Source: Phocaeicola_A sp036804505
Lineage (GTDB): Bacteria; Bacteroidota; Bacteroidia; Bacteroidales; Bacteroidaceae
Reading direction: 5' to 3'
Length of the DNA: 64,000 nucleotides
Assembly (NCBI GenBank): GCA_036804505.1
Contig: DAIRSI010000001.1
Coordinates: 62,001-126,000, forward strand
In this document: positions 35,757-45,410 of the stretch, in pieces
Numbering within the stretch: the first letter of the stretch is position 1
Layout: every line of letters begins with the position of its first letter
Notes under the pieces: model-generated
The model's database searches: none
The model's input: only the letters and a program-made list of their open reading frames with translations
What the model was told of the DNA's origin: nothing
Program-made: the position numbers and the translations under genes

Positions 35757-38723
35757 TTACCCTTCTTCTTTCGGCATCATGACCACTCCCAGTTTCTTTT
35801 TTCCATCCATCTTGATGACCAACGGTACATCGAAACGGACATGACGGAGGTATTCCGTCTCTTCCACTGCCGGCTGGGCATCGAGAAATTCCTGATTATA
35901 AACACCGTCATTACGGAAAGCGTTGATGGTGAAATAGCCCACTCCGAACGATGTCAGATTCTGGAAGAAATGGGTTCCCTGACTGGGATCTACGCGGTAA
36001 TTGGTGAGTCCTGCTTCCACAATGACGCGGGCGGCCGATATATGGGGCCACTTCACAGGTATTCCCAACCAGGTATCACTACTGCCCCAGCGACCGGGGC
36101 CTACAAGAATATAGTTTTTACCGCTGTTGAGAAACTCGCGGTTCCATTTGTCTATTTCATCGGCGATGCGCTGGTTGTTGGAAGCTGTGTAGTTTTTGGT
36201 TTTCACATACACCACATCCTGGATATCATTCATCAGTCCGTGTCCCAATGAATTATTGGAGCGAAGCAACGTCTCTTCATCCTTTATCTTGGACAAGTCT
36301 TCATCGAGCATTTCCTTGCTGTCCACAATAGGCCGTATCTGGAGAAGATAGAACGTTCCGGTTCTATCGGGATTAAGATTTACGGCAAATTCTATTTCAA
36401 CCGGTCGCCGCATCTCTCCTTGGCCATATTTCTGCACCATTTGCAGAATTTCGGCAAGCGGGAACACATCGTTCTGGAGAATATTGGAGAAAGTGATGAC
36501 TTTGCGGCTCTTGCCCGGATAGAATCCGTCGCGAAGCACTTGGTCATAAGGGTCATAAGTGGAGCAGACATATTGCAGAGATCCGTCGTCTTCAGCATCG
36601 CGCACGGAAACTTTCTTGATATTGAAGCCGTCGTCCACAGAAAAGGTATCGCCCATATTCTCCATGTCGAGCGCATAGAACATGGTCTGCGTTTCGCGCA
36701 AAGCCATGTCGAGTTCGCTGGTTTGCAACACTTGCTTGGGATGATACGGACACATGCGAAGGGTGAGTCCTCCATCTACAATGTATTTACCAAGGCCCAG
36801 AGCCAAAGACACGATTCCTTCCTCTGCTGTTTCATCGCCGATGGGATAGTAATTCAAGGAACGTGCCACTCCCGAAATAGTGGGATAGAAACGGTCGCCG
36901 TACTGGGTTCCCACTACCTGCTGGATGATAACGGCCATCTTTTCCTGATCGATGACATTGCTGGTAGCCTGCATGTAAGCCTTACTGTCACGATAATAGA
37001 CGGAAGCATAGACTCCCTTGATGGCGTTGACCAGCATTCGGAGCATCTCATACTTGTCATCCAGATACGGTATCATATAGGTGGAATAAATTCCGGCAAA
37101 AGGCTGATAGTGTGAATCTTCCAACAGACTGGACGAGCGGATGGCTATCGGGGAATGAACGACTTCGAAGAACGTGAAGAAATCTTCCATCAGACGGTCG
37201 GGCAACTGCGCACGGAGAAAATGCTTCAAAATTTCATTGTCATCGGCATCGCTCAAAGCTATCTGATAGAGATTGTTGGTATCCATGAATTCATCAAAGA
37301 TATCGGTACAAAGCACTACAGTCTTGGGGATAGCAACCGATGCATTCTCGAATTCCTCGAACTCGGGATGTTTCTTGATGACATAATTGATGAATGCCAG
37401 ACCACGGCCTTTTCCTCCCAAGGACCCGTCGCCTATTCGCGCAAAATTGGAATAGCGGTCGAAACGGTCACGCTTGAAGATGGCGACTACTCCCTGATTC
37501 TTCATGATGCGGTATTTGACAATGGCATCGAAGATAATCTGACGGTGCGCATCTACATCCTGCAAGGAATGCCACGTAATCTGCTTCAGGAAATTGGCAA
37601 TAGGGAACATGGCACGCGAACAAAGCCAACGTGACACATGATTATGACTGATGTGATAGAGCATGGACTCTTTGGGAATGGAGAAAATATTGTTCTGCAA
37701 TTCCTGAAGGTTGTGTATGCGGGCCACCTCTTGCATGGTAGCAGGATCACGGAAGATAAAATCGCCAAAGCCGAAATTAGCCGAGACAGCCTCGCGAAGG
37801 TCAATGTTCATCTTTTTTGAATTCTTGTCGATAAAGCTTGCCTCAAGCTCATCCATATATTGGCGGTTGCTTTCTTCATTGGACTGGAGAATAAGCGGGA
37901 TGAATTCATCACGGGAGCGGATTTCCCTCAAAAGGCCAATCCCTGCCAAAGGGTCTATAGTGCCGTTATGGGGAAAACGGGCATCGGAAATAACCCCAAG
38001 CGTATTGTTAGGATATTTATTATAAAGTCCGATGGCCTCCTCATAATTGCGGGCAAGAACAATCTTGGGCCGCCCGCGCATGCGCAGGGTACTTTGATGG
38101 GCGTTAAGGGCCTCGGTAGCAAACTCCATACTCTGCTTGAGCACGAATTTATAAAGATTAGGCAAGATGGATGAATAGAAACGGATGGAATCTTCGACCA
38201 ACAGGATCATCTGCACTCCTACCTCTTCTATATCATGCTCCAGATTCATCTTATCCTCGATGAGCTTGATGATGGAAAGCAGAAGGTCTGTATTGCCCAG
38301 CCAGCAGAACACATATTCGAACATGCTCAGGTCTTCATTCTCCATACGGCGGGTAATTCCGTGCGAAAACGGAGTAAGTACCACCAAAGGTATGTCATTA
38401 TAACGTTCCTTGATGCTTCTTCCTATGTCAAAAGCATCACTGTTATCCGTAGCCGGCATACAAATCACAAGGTCGAAAGAGGTATTTTCCAACTCGGCAT
38501 CAACTTCTTCCTTGGTGGATACCTGCGTGAACCGCGGGGGATACCGGAGACTGAGACTCATATATTCATTGAAGATTTTCTCATCAATGCGGCCGTCGTC
38601 CTCCAGCATGAAGGCATCATAAGGGTTAGCTACAAGAAGCACATTAAAGATACGACGGGTCATCAGGTTGGCAAAAGAAGTATCTTTGAAATAAAGTTGG
38701 TTTAAATTCTGTTTGGTAAGCAT
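35757..38723 (-). CDS. Two receiver-like domains fused to a PEP synthase/PPDK-type ATP-binding domain
   Basis: 988-residue cytoplasmic protein. Residues about 25-150 form a first receiver-like domain without a clear acceptor Asp (DLVICMPATDN). Residues about 165-310 form a second one with intact ILLVEDS and GVISDARFP, so it may be phosphorylated. From about 420 a PPDK_N/PEP synthase ATP-binding domain follows with all three marks: GGKGRGLAFIN, SPIAIRSSSLLEDS..FAGIYSTY and EIEFAVNLN..YLLQIRPI. The C-terminal part (about 790-988) lacks the phospho-histidine swivel domain and the PEP/pyruvate barrel, so it is not a normal PEP synthase. It may be a regulated phosphotransferase acting on another target. 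It stands alone, divergent from gdhA. Confidence 0.85.
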   Translation of the reverse strand: MLTKQNLNQLYFKDTSFANLMTRRIFNVLLVANPYDAFMLEDDGRIDEKIFNEYMSLSLRYPPRFTQVSTKEEVDAELENTSFDLVICMPATDNSDAFDIGRSIKERYNDIPLVVLTPFSHGITRRMENEDLSMFEYVFCWLGNTDLLLSIIKLIEDKMNLEHDIEEVGVQMILLVEDSIRFYSSILPNLYKFVLKQSMEFATEALNAHQSTLRMRGRPKIVLARNYEEAIGLYNKYPNNTLGVISDARFPHNGTIDPLAGIGLLREIRSRDEFIPLILQSNEESNRQYMDELEASFIDKNSKKMNIDLREAVSANFGFGDFIFRDPATMQEVARIHNLQELQNNIFSIPKESMLYHISHNHVSRWLCSRAMFPIANFLKQITWHSLQDVDAHRQIIFDAIVKYRIMKNQGVVAIFKRDRFDRYSNFARIGDGSLGGKGRGLAFINYVIKKHPEFEEFENASVAIPKTVVLCTDIFDEFMDTNNLYQIALSDADDNEILKHFLRAQLPDRLMEDFFTFFEVVHSPIAIRSSSLLEDSHYQPFAGIYSTYMIPYLDDKYEMLRMLVNAIKGVYASVYYRDSKAYMQATSNVIDQEKMAVIIQQVVGTQYGDRFYPTISGVARSLNYYPIGDETAEEGIVSLALGLGKYIVDGGLTLRMCPYHPKQVLQTSELDMALRETQTMFYALDMENMGDTFSVDDGFNIKKVSVRDAEDDGSLQYVCSTYDPYDQVLRDGFYPGKSRKVITFSNILQNDVFPLAEILQMVQKYGQGEMRRPVEIEFAVNLNPDRTGTFYLLQIRPIVDSKEMLDEDLSKIKDEETLLRSNNSLGHGLMNDIQDVVYVKTKNYTASNNQRIADEIDKWNREFLNSGKNYILVGPGRWGSSDTWLGIPVKWPHISAARVIVEAGLTNYRVDPSQGTHFFQNLTSFGVGYFTINAFRNDGVYNQEFLDAQPAVEETEYLRHVRFDVPLVIKMDGKKKLGVVMMPKEEG

Positions 38724-38897
38724 TTCGTTTCTAATTTCTCATTCCAGAAACAAAATTCGCTATAAATATCGATTCGTGCAACTATTTGCAAGAAAAGGTG
38801 AAAGGAAGAAGTTATGTTAGAGAACATAGAATATGACATTTTATTACTTTTTCTGTAAATTTTTGGCAAAAATATTTTTTTAGTAGATTAAAAAACC

Positions 38898-38905
38898 TAT
38901 ATTTG
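38898..38905 (+). promoter_or_regulatory. Bacteroides -7 box for gdhA
   Basis: TATATTTG, 48 bp before the gdhA start codon, fits TAnnTTTG. At the -33 position there is only a T-run. Confidence 0.6.
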
Positions 38906-38953
38906 CCGAAACAAAGTTTACATTTTATCACAAACTACATAAAGTTTAAAGCT

Positions 38954-40291
38954 ATGAATATACAAAACATCATGGCCTCTCTAGAGGCAAAGCATCCCGG
39001 AGAATTGGAATATCTGCAAGCAGTGAAAGAAGTTCTTCTTTCCATTGAAGACGTTTACAACCAGCATCCTGAATTCGAAAAAGCATCTATCATCGAAAGA
39101 TTGGTAGAGCCAGACCGTATCATCACATTCCGTGTTACATGGGTGGACGACAAAGGTAAAGTTCAGACAAACCTGGGCTACAGAGTTCAGTTCAACAATG
39201 CAATCGGCCCTTACAAAGGCGGTCTCCGTTTCCATGCTTCAGTAAATCTTTCTATTTTGAAGTTCCTGGGATTTGAACAGACTTTCAAAAATGCACTGAC
39301 AACATTGCCTATGGGTGGTGGCAAGGGCGGTTCTGATTTCTCTCCTCGCGGCAAGAGCGAAGCTGAAATCATGCGTTTCTGCCAGGCATTCATGCTGGAA
39401 CTGTATCGTCACGTAGGTCCTGACATGGATGTTCCTGCTGGTGATATCGGTGTAGGCGGCCGTGAAGTGGGTTATCTGTTCGGCATGTACAAAAAGCTGA
39501 CTCGTGAGTTCCATGGAATGCTGACTGGTAAAGGATTGGAATTCGGCGGCTCACTGATACGTCCGGAAGCTACCGGTTTCGGTGGTTTGTATTTCGTAAA
39601 CCAGATGCTTCAGACAAAAGGTATCGACATCAAAGACAAGACCGTAGCTGTTTCCGGTTTCGGAAATGTGGCTTGGGGTGCTGTTACCAAGGCTAACCAA
39701 TTGGGTGCCAAAGTTGTTACTATCTCCGGTCCTGACGGTTATATCTATGACCCGGATGGTATCAGCGGTGACAAGATTGATTATATGCTTGAACTTCGTG
39801 CAACAGGCAATGATATCGTTGCTCCTTATGCAGAAAAATATCCGAACGCACAGTTCGTTGCAGGCCGTCGTCCATGGGAAGTTAAGGCAGATATTGCACT
39901 GCCTTGCGCCACTCAAAATGAATTAAATGGCGAAGATGCTTGTAATCTCATAAAAAATAACGTTATTTGCATAGGCGAAATCTCCAACATGGGTTGTACA
40001 CCTGAAGCTATCGATGCCTTCATCGAACATAAGATGATGTATGCACCGGGAAAAGCTGTAAACGCCGGTGGTGTAGCAACATCAGGTCTGGAAATGAGTC
40101 AGAATGCAATGCACCTGAGCTGGAGTGCAGAAGAAGTGGACAGAAGACTCCACGAAATTATGCACGCTATCCACGCACAATGTGTGAAGTACGGTACGGA
40201 ACCGGACGGATACATCAACTACGTGAAAGGTGCCAACGTTGCGGGCTTCATGAAAGTTGCGCACGCCATGATGGCTCAAGGAATTGTTTAA
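38954..40291 (+). CDS. gdhA: NADP-specific glutamate dehydrogenase
   Basis: Hexameric enzyme that aminates 2-oxoglutarate to glutamate with NADPH and ammonium. The start was set at 38954, giving 445 residues, the normal family length and beginning MNIQNIMASLEAKHP; an upstream in-frame codon at 38903 lies in the promoter. Visible are the substrate-binding PYKGGLRFH and LPMGGGKGGSDF (active-site Lys residues near 90-125), GPDMDVPAGDIGVG and the dinucleotide-binding VAVSGFGNVAWG (about 230-241). The next gene, an RlpA-like protein, begins five bases after the stop. Confidence 0.97.
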   Translation: MNIQNIMASLEAKHPGELEYLQAVKEVLLSIEDVYNQHPEFEKASIIERLVEPDRIITFRVTWVDDKGKVQTNLGYRVQFNNAIGPYKGGLRFHASVNLSILKFLGFEQTFKNALTTLPMGGGKGGSDFSPRGKSEAEIMRFCQAFMLELYRHVGPDMDVPAGDIGVGGREVGYLFGMYKKLTREFHGMLTGKGLEFGGSLIRPEATGFGGLYFVNQMLQTKGIDIKDKTVAVSGFGNVAWGAVTKANQLGAKVVTISGPDGYIYDPDGISGDKIDYMLELRATGNDIVAPYAEKYPNAQFVAGRRPWEVKADIALPCATQNELNGEDACNLIKNNVICIGEISNMGCTPEAIDAFIEHKMMYAPGKAVNAGGVATSGLEMSQNAMHLSWSAEEVDRRLHEIMHAIHAQCVKYGTEPDGYINYVKGANVAGFMKVAHAMMAQGIV

Positions 40292-40296
40292 TTTTT

Positions 40297-40761
40297 ATGA
40301 ATAAATCTCGTTTAGTTGTATTTGTATTTTGTATTGTAACATGCGTTGCTCATCTTCTGGGACAGAAGGTGGGTAACGCTACTTTTTACTCCAAACGTGC
40401 TCATGGCACAAGAATGGCGAGTGGAGTACGCTATCACAAGGATAGCATGTTCTGCGCCCATAAGACCTATCCTTTCGGCACCCTGCTGAAAGTCAGAAAT
40501 CTGAAGAATGACAGAATCGTAATTGTAAAAGTGACCGACCGCGGGCCACATTCTCGTAACAGGATTATAGATCTTTCCTATGCAGCAGCCAAAGAACTGG
40601 ACATGATCCGCTTTGGTTCTGTACCCGTAGAAATAACAGAATATGAAGATATTGTAGTTCCTTACAGACCGGCTTCGGTTGTCCCTAACCTGGAACTGGA
40701 AATGGCTGAAGAAGAGGAATTCATTCCGGGAACAGCCAGAAGAAACCTGCCCCCAAAATAG
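40297..40761 (+). CDS. RlpA-like septal ring lytic transglycosylase domain protein
   Basis: 154-residue exported protein with a signal peptide (about 1-24) and a double-psi beta-barrel domain of the RlpA type: GNATFYSKRAHGTRMASG, FCAHKTYPFGTLLKV, VTDRGPHSRNRIIDLS and AAKELDMIRFGSVPVEI. The Asp of VTDRGP is the residue linked to catalysis in related enzymes. It would cleave or bind peptidoglycan in the envelope. There is no lipobox and no SPOR domain. The ATG at 40297 was chosen because longer frames run into gdhA. It probably shares the gdhA transcript. Confidence 0.88.
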   Translation: MNKSRLVVFVFCIVTCVAHLLGQKVGNATFYSKRAHGTRMASGVRYHKDSMFCAHKTYPFGTLLKVRNLKNDRIVIVKVTDRGPHSRNRIIDLSYAAAKELDMIRFGSVPVEITEYEDIVVPYRPASVVPNLELEMAEEEEFIPGTARRNLPPK

Positions 40762-40784
40762 AAAAGAACTTTTCACAAGATATA

Positions 40785-40816
40785 TTTAATAAAATAGAAT
40801 ATTCTTCGTATTTTTG
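40785..40816 (+). promoter_or_regulatory. Promoter of the O-acetylhomoserine sulfhydrylase gene
   Basis: -7 box TATTTTTG (40809-40816) with TTTA (40785-40788) 20 bases upstream as a partial -33 box. The start codon is 46 bp downstream. Confidence 0.6.
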
Positions 40817-40862
40817 CATTCAATTTGTAAGAATATCAACGTTTTATTAAGCATAATCATTA

Positions 40863-42143
40863 ATGGAAAAGAAATTGAAGCCGGGAACGATATGCGTTCA
40901 AGTCGGCTGGAACCCTAAAAAAGGCGAACCCAGAGTTCTGCCAATCTACCAAAGTACAACTTTTAAATACGAAACAAGCGAGCAGATGGCCCGTCTTTTC
41001 GATTTGGAAGAGGACGGTTATTTTTATACCCGCCTGCAAAACCCTACCAATGATGCCGTAGCAAGAAAGATTGCAGCGCTTGAAGGCGGCGTAGGAGCCA
41101 TGCTCACTTCGTCGGGACAAGCTGCCAACTTTTATGCTGTATTCAATATCTGTGAAGCAGGAGATCATTTTGTATGTTCCTCGACTATTTATGGAGGCAC
41201 ATTCAACCTCTTTGGCGTTACAATGAAAAAGCTGGGAATAGACGTTACTTTTGTTGACGCCGATGCCAGCGAAGAAGAAATCGGCAAGGCCTTCCGTCCT
41301 AATACAAAAGCCCTCTTCGGAGAAACAATATCCAATCCCGGCTGCAATGTTCTCGACATAGAGAAATTCGCAAGGATAGCTCATTCCCACGGTGTTCCAT
41401 TGATCGTGGACAATACATTTGCCACTCCTATCAACTGCCGTCCCTTTGAATGGGGAGCCGACATTGTAACTCACTCAACTACAAAATACATGGATGGTCA
41501 TGCCACGTGTGTGGGCGGTGCCGTTGTCGACAGCGGTAACTTCGATTGGGATGCACATGCTGAAAAATTCCCCGGACTAACTACTCCTGACGAATCATAT
41601 CATGGGCTCACTTATACAAAGAAATTCGGGAAAATGGCCTACATGACCAAAGCTACTGCTCAACTTATGCGCGATTTGGGCTCTATTCAAGCTCCGGAGA
41701 ATGCTTTTCTGCTTAATCTAGGCTTGGAAACGCTTCATCTGCGTATGGCGCAACATTGCAAAAATGCTTCGAAAGTGGCTCAATTCCTGAAGGACAATGA
41801 CAAAGTAGCCTGGGTACACTATTGCAGTCTTCCGGGCGATAAGTATTATGAACTGGCACAGAAGTATCTGCCAAACGGCTCTTGCGGTGTAATAGCTTTC
41901 GGATTAAAGGGAAACCGCGAAGAAGCTATCAAATTCATGGATAACCTGAAACTTGCCTGCATCGTGACTCATGTAGCCGATGCTCGCACATGCGTGTTAC
42001 ATCCTGCCAGCCATACTCACCGCCAGTTAACCGATGAACAACTGATTGAAGCAGGTGTTGCTCCCGATCTGATTCGCTTGTCAGTCGGCATTGAGAATGT
42101 GGATGATATAATTGATGATTTGAAACAGGCAATGGGTGAATAA
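40863..42143 (+). CDS. metY: O-acetylhomoserine sulfhydrylase (aminocarboxypropyltransferase)
   Basis: Pyridoxal-phosphate enzyme of the Cys/Met metabolism family, 426 residues, that makes homocysteine from O-acetylhomoserine and sulfide for methionine synthesis. The PLP lysine is K208 in HSTTKYMDG. Other family marks are YTRLQNPTNDAV (about 57-68), MLTSSGQAA (about 80-88), VDNTFATP (about 180-187) and LIRLSVGIENVDDIIDDL at the end. Length and these motifs favour MetY over cystathionine gamma-synthase, which is about 380-400 residues. It is monocistronic with its own promoter and a strong terminator. Confidence 0.93.
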   Translation: MEKKLKPGTICVQVGWNPKKGEPRVLPIYQSTTFKYETSEQMARLFDLEEDGYFYTRLQNPTNDAVARKIAALEGGVGAMLTSSGQAANFYAVFNICEAGDHFVCSSTIYGGTFNLFGVTMKKLGIDVTFVDADASEEEIGKAFRPNTKALFGETISNPGCNVLDIEKFARIAHSHGVPLIVDNTFATPINCRPFEWGADIVTHSTTKYMDGHATCVGGAVVDSGNFDWDAHAEKFPGLTTPDESYHGLTYTKKFGKMAYMTKATAQLMRDLGSIQAPENAFLLNLGLETLHLRMAQHCKNASKVAQFLKDNDKVAWVHYCSLPGDKYYELAQKYLPNGSCGVIAFGLKGNREEAIKFMDNLKLACIVTHVADARTCVLHPASHTHRQLTDEQLIEAGVAPDLIRLSVGIENVDDIIDDLKQAMGE

Positions 42144-42170
42144 TAATTCATAGCCTCAATATAACAAACA

Positions 42171-42216
42171 AGCCGTTTTAGTTCAGGAATATGAAACTAA
42201 AACGGCTTTTGTTTTA
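42171..42216 (+). terminator. Intrinsic terminator of metY
   Basis: Perfect 13-base stem AGCCGTTTTAGTT / AACTAAAACGGCT followed by TTTTGTTTT. Confidence 0.92.
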
Positions 42217-42327
42217 TCTGAAAGTTTATACTTTTACAGAGATTTAATTTGCTACAACTTCTTTATGCTGTAATATGAATTCCACAAGGAACGTGTTCTC
42301 TTCTATGCTTCAAAAACAAAGAACTTG

Positions 42328-43002
42328 TCACGGCTGAATTGGAATTGAGAATTCACGGACATTGCTCACTTTACCGTTTTTCTCGACTGCATATACTCGA
42401 AAAACAGCTTTTCCATCCCTTACCTTGTTATCAGAATGAATAAAGGCCGTATAGCGAATGCCGTCATGAGCGTCAATCTGCTCTACCCCCGCGGATGGTG
42501 AAATATAAATATGTTTTTGTCCGGAAATTTCTTCAACCATGGGCGTAACATTCAGAACTGGAGTATCTGTGTCATTTATAACTTCAAAAATAATCTTGCA
42601 TTCTTCGTTGGAATTGATGGTCTGATCCCTTCCGTCATCAATGAAGCGAATGTTCTGCACTTCTAGTGCAGATTGCTTGGATGAAGGTATATAAGTGCCT
42701 GTTTCTCTCGATGAATTAGTGGAAGGAGCAACTGCTACATTATCAACAATAACCTCGTTATTTTGCTTTTTAGGAGTAGAAATTGCATTACCGATAGCGG
42801 CTCCCGCTATTGTTCCAATAAGTGAGCCCCACATTTGACCTCTGTAATCACCGTATCTACCTCCGCTGTCTCCTATGATGGAACCAAGAATACCTCCTGC
42901 CTGAGCACCTGCCATAATGACTCCGGGATTTCCTTCTACTCCATTAGGACCGCAACTTACCAACATAGAAACGGCAGCGAGCATGACTAACACCTTTTTC
43001 AT
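42328..43002 (-). CDS. Glycine-zipper lipoprotein
   Basis: 224-residue lipoprotein with lipobox SMLVSC (lipid cysteine C17). Residues about 30-75 are rich in Gly and Ala with the spacing of a glycine zipper (AGGILGSIIGDSGG, WGSLIGTIAGAAIGNAI), a segment that can insert into or associate with membranes. The C-terminal half (about 110-224) is a beta-rich domain ending NVREFSIPIQP. Function unknown. It is monocistronic, with a -7-like box TATTTTTG on the - strand at 43031-43038. Confidence 0.8.
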   Translation of the reverse strand: MKKVLVMLAAVSMLVSCGPNGVEGNPGVIMAGAQAGGILGSIIGDSGGRYGDYRGQMWGSLIGTIAGAAIGNAISTPKKQNNEVIVDNVAVAPSTNSSRETGTYIPSSKQSALEVQNIRFIDDGRDQTINSNEECKIIFEVINDTDTPVLNVTPMVEEISGQKHIYISPSAGVEQIDAHDGIRYTAFIHSDNKVRDGKAVFRVYAVEKNGKVSNVREFSIPIQP

Positions 43003-43126
43003 AATTGTATGTTTTAAAGATTCTTTTCAGCAAAAATAAGCATAATTTGAATGCATTAGACCAACAAAGACCCGAAAAAAGATAAAAGGTTATAATAAAA
43101 GGACGAAAAGGCATTTTATTACAATA

Positions 43127-43157
43127 AAAAAGGTCGTCCTTTAAAGAACGACCTTTC
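43127..43157 (-). terminator. Terminator at the end of the ribosomal protein cluster
   Basis: Perfect nine-base stem AAAGGTCGT / ACGACCTTT followed on the - strand by a T-run, 20 bp beyond the rplQ stop codon. Confidence 0.88.
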
Positions 43158-43176
43158 ATATATGATGGTGTAAGAA

Positions 43177-43689
43177 TTACTCTGCTTTTGGAGTTTCTTC
43201 AGCCGGTGCTTCAGCTACCGGAGCTTCAGCTTTTACCTCTTCTGCTGCAGGAACTTCTTCAGCCTTAGGAGCTACTTTCTTAGAACGACGTGTACGTGTT
43301 GCCTTCTTGGCAGCGTTCTTAGCCATGTTCTCATTGTAATCAACTAATTCAATGAAACACATCTCAGCATTGTCACCCAAACGATTACCAGTCTTGATAA
43401 TTCTAGTATAACCACCCGGACGATCTGCTATTTTCACTGAGACTTCCTTGAAAAGCTCTGTTACAGCAAATTTATCCTTTAAATTTCTGAATACAACACG
43501 GCGTGAATTGGTTGTATCTTCTTTTGATTTTGTAAGTAAAGGCTCAACAAACTTTTTCAAAGCTTTAGCCTTTGCGACAGTCGTAGTGATTCTTTTGTGC
43601 TTAATCAAAGAGACTGCCATATTTGACAACATAGCGCCTCTGTGAGAAGCAGTACGACCCAAATGATTGAATTTTTTATTATGTCTCAT
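43177..43689 (-). CDS. rplQ: 50S ribosomal protein L17 with acidic/alanine-rich C-terminal tail
   Basis: Large-subunit protein. The core (about 1-115) starts MRHNKKFNHLGRTASHRGAM and carries the usual L17 fold. The tail (about 120-170) is a low-complexity Ala/Glu/Pro/Lys sequence, an extension of about 50 residues over E. coli L17. It is the last gene of the alpha operon, three bases after rpoA. Confidence 0.96.
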   Translation of the reverse strand: MRHNKKFNHLGRTASHRGAMLSNMAVSLIKHKRITTTVAKAKALKKFVEPLLTKSKEDTTNSRRVVFRNLKDKFAVTELFKEVSVKIADRPGGYTRIIKTGNRLGDNAEMCFIELVDYNENMAKNAAKKATRTRRSKKVAPKAEEVPAAEEVKAEAPVAEAPAEETPKAE

Positions 43690-43692
43690 TTT

Positions 43693-44685
43693 TTATTCTT
43701 TATCTAATTTATATTTAGAAATATCTGTTCCAAACGACAGATTCAGACTCTCGAGCAAATCATCAAGCTCCGTGAGCGATTTCTTACCAAAGTTTCTGAA
43801 CTTCAACAAATCCGTCTTGTTGTATTGAACCAAATCGCCTAATGTTTCTACGTCGGCTGCTTTCAAGCAATTGAGAGCACGTACAGAAAGATTCATATCA
43901 ACGAGTTTAGTTTTCAACAGCTGACGCATGTGAAGAACTTCTTCATCAAATTCTTCATTACCATCTACATCTGCATTCTCAAGAGTGATCTTCTCATCAG
44001 AGAACAACATGAAGTGATAAATCAAAATTTTTGCAGCTTCTTTCAAAGCTTCCTTCGGGTGAATGGAACCATCGGTTGTGATTTCAAGAATTAACTTCTC
44101 ATAATCGGTTTTTTGTTCTACACGATAATCTTCAGTATAATACTTGACATTACGGATCGGTGTGTAAATGGAATCGATAGGAATAACGTTAACGTCGGTA
44201 CAGTATTCGCGATTTTCATCAGCGGGAACATAACCTCTGCCTTTGTTTATTGTGATATCGATTTGCATTGTTGCTTTAGAATCTAAATGGCAAATAACCA
44301 ATTCAGGATTTAACACTTCAAATCCGGTCAAATACTTACCTATATCACCTGCTTTAAATTCAGTAGAATTCTCTACAGTAATACTAACTTTCTCGTTTTC
44401 GAACTCCTCTACAATTTGTTTGAATCTTACTTGCTTCAGATTCAAGATGATGTTGGTAACATCTTCCTTTACACCCGGTACAGAAGAAAACTCGTGCTCT
44501 ACACCTTCAATACGAATGGTGTTAATTGCGAAGCCTTCAAGGGATGAAAGAAGGATGCGGCGCAAAGCATTACCTATCGTAATACCAAAACCTGGCTCAA
44601 GCGGACGGAATTCGAATTTTCCGAATTTTGAGTCAGCCTCCAACATCAATACTTTATCAGGTTTTTGAAATGCTAATATCGCCAT
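43693..44685 (-). CDS. rpoA: RNA polymerase subunit alpha
   Basis: 330-residue alpha subunit. The N-terminal dimerisation domain (about 1-235) includes PLEPGFGITIGNALRRILLSS split around residue 30-45 and GRGYVPADEN. The C-terminal domain (about 250-320) holds the helix-hairpin-helix VRALNCLKAADVETLGDLV and LLKFRNFGKKSLTELDDLL used for promoter upstream contacts. Lies between rpsD and rplQ, as usual. Confidence 0.97.
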   Translation of the reverse strand: MAILAFQKPDKVLMLEADSKFGKFEFRPLEPGFGITIGNALRRILLSSLEGFAINTIRIEGVEHEFSSVPGVKEDVTNIILNLKQVRFKQIVEEFENEKVSITVENSTEFKAGDIGKYLTGFEVLNPELVICHLDSKATMQIDITINKGRGYVPADENREYCTDVNVIPIDSIYTPIRNVKYYTEDYRVEQKTDYEKLILEITTDGSIHPKEALKEAAKILIYHFMLFSDEKITLENADVDGNEEFDEEVLHMRQLLKTKLVDMNLSVRALNCLKAADVETLGDLVQYNKTDLLKFRNFGKKSLTELDDLLESLNLSFGTDISKYKLDKE

Positions 44686-44695
44686 GAACTAATTA

Positions 44696-45301
44696 TTATT
44701 TAGAATACAATTCGACAATCAAATGCTCTTTAATATTTTCAGGGATATCTGCTCTTTCAGGAACATGCAAAAGCTTACCTGTTTTTGAAGAGTCATCCCA
44801 TTCCAACCATGGGTATTTGCTATGGTTGAATCCTGCAAGAGAATCAGCTATAACTTCCAATGATTTAGATCTTTCACGAACACCGACAATCATACCCGGT
44901 TTAACAGAGAAAGAAGCAATTCCTACTACGGTTCCGTCTACTGTAATGTGCTTATGGTTTACCAACTGGCGAGCAGCGGCACGCGTAGGAGCAATTCCTA
45001 AACGAAAAACAACATTATCCAAACGAGCTTCCAAATTCTGTAATAAGATCTCACCGGTAATACCGTTAGCATTCGCTGCTTTAACAAACATATTACGGAA
45101 TTGTTTTTCCAATACTCCGTAAGTATATTTAGCTTTCTGCTTCTCTGCTAACATCACGCCATATTCTGAAGTTTTTCTTCTTCTAGAATTTCCATGCTGT
45201 CCAGGAGGGTAATTCCTCTTAGACAAAACTTTATCAGCACCAAAAATTGCCTCTCCGAATTTACGTGCAATTCTTGTTTTTGGTCCAGTATATCTTGCCA
45301 T
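44696..45301 (-). CDS. rpsD: 30S ribosomal protein S4
   Basis: 201-residue small-subunit assembly protein with the N-terminal ARYTGPKTRIARKFGE segment and the S4 RNA-binding domain around RLDNVVFRLGIAPTRAAARQ (split at residue about 95-115). No zinc-binding cysteines are present, so it is the cysteine-free form. Ten bases from rpoA and 109 bp after rpsK. Confidence 0.97.
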   Translation of the reverse strand: MARYTGPKTRIARKFGEAIFGADKVLSKRNYPPGQHGNSRRRKTSEYGVMLAEKQKAKYTYGVLEKQFRNMFVKAANANGITGEILLQNLEARLDNVVFRLGIAPTRAAARQLVNHKHITVDGTVVGIASFSVKPGMIVGVRERSKSLEVIADSLAGFNHSKYPWLEWDDSSKTGKLLHVPERADIPENIKEHLIVELYSK

Positions 45302-45410
45302 TTTTTTTAAATTTAAAATTTGAATGAACTTAAATCGTTACAGCCGCGACTACAGAAAGGAAATGTAATCCATAAACTGATTCAAGTATCATTTGTGATT
45401 GAAAAACAAA

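Noticed and set aside
36420..37115. 231-codon + strand frame opposite the receiver/PPDK fusion
   Set aside because: Antisense shadow of conserved ATP-binding segments.
40180..40296. Upstream extension of the RlpA-like gene into gdhA
   Set aside because: The extension overlaps gdhA in another frame; the ATG at 40297 gives a proper signal peptide.
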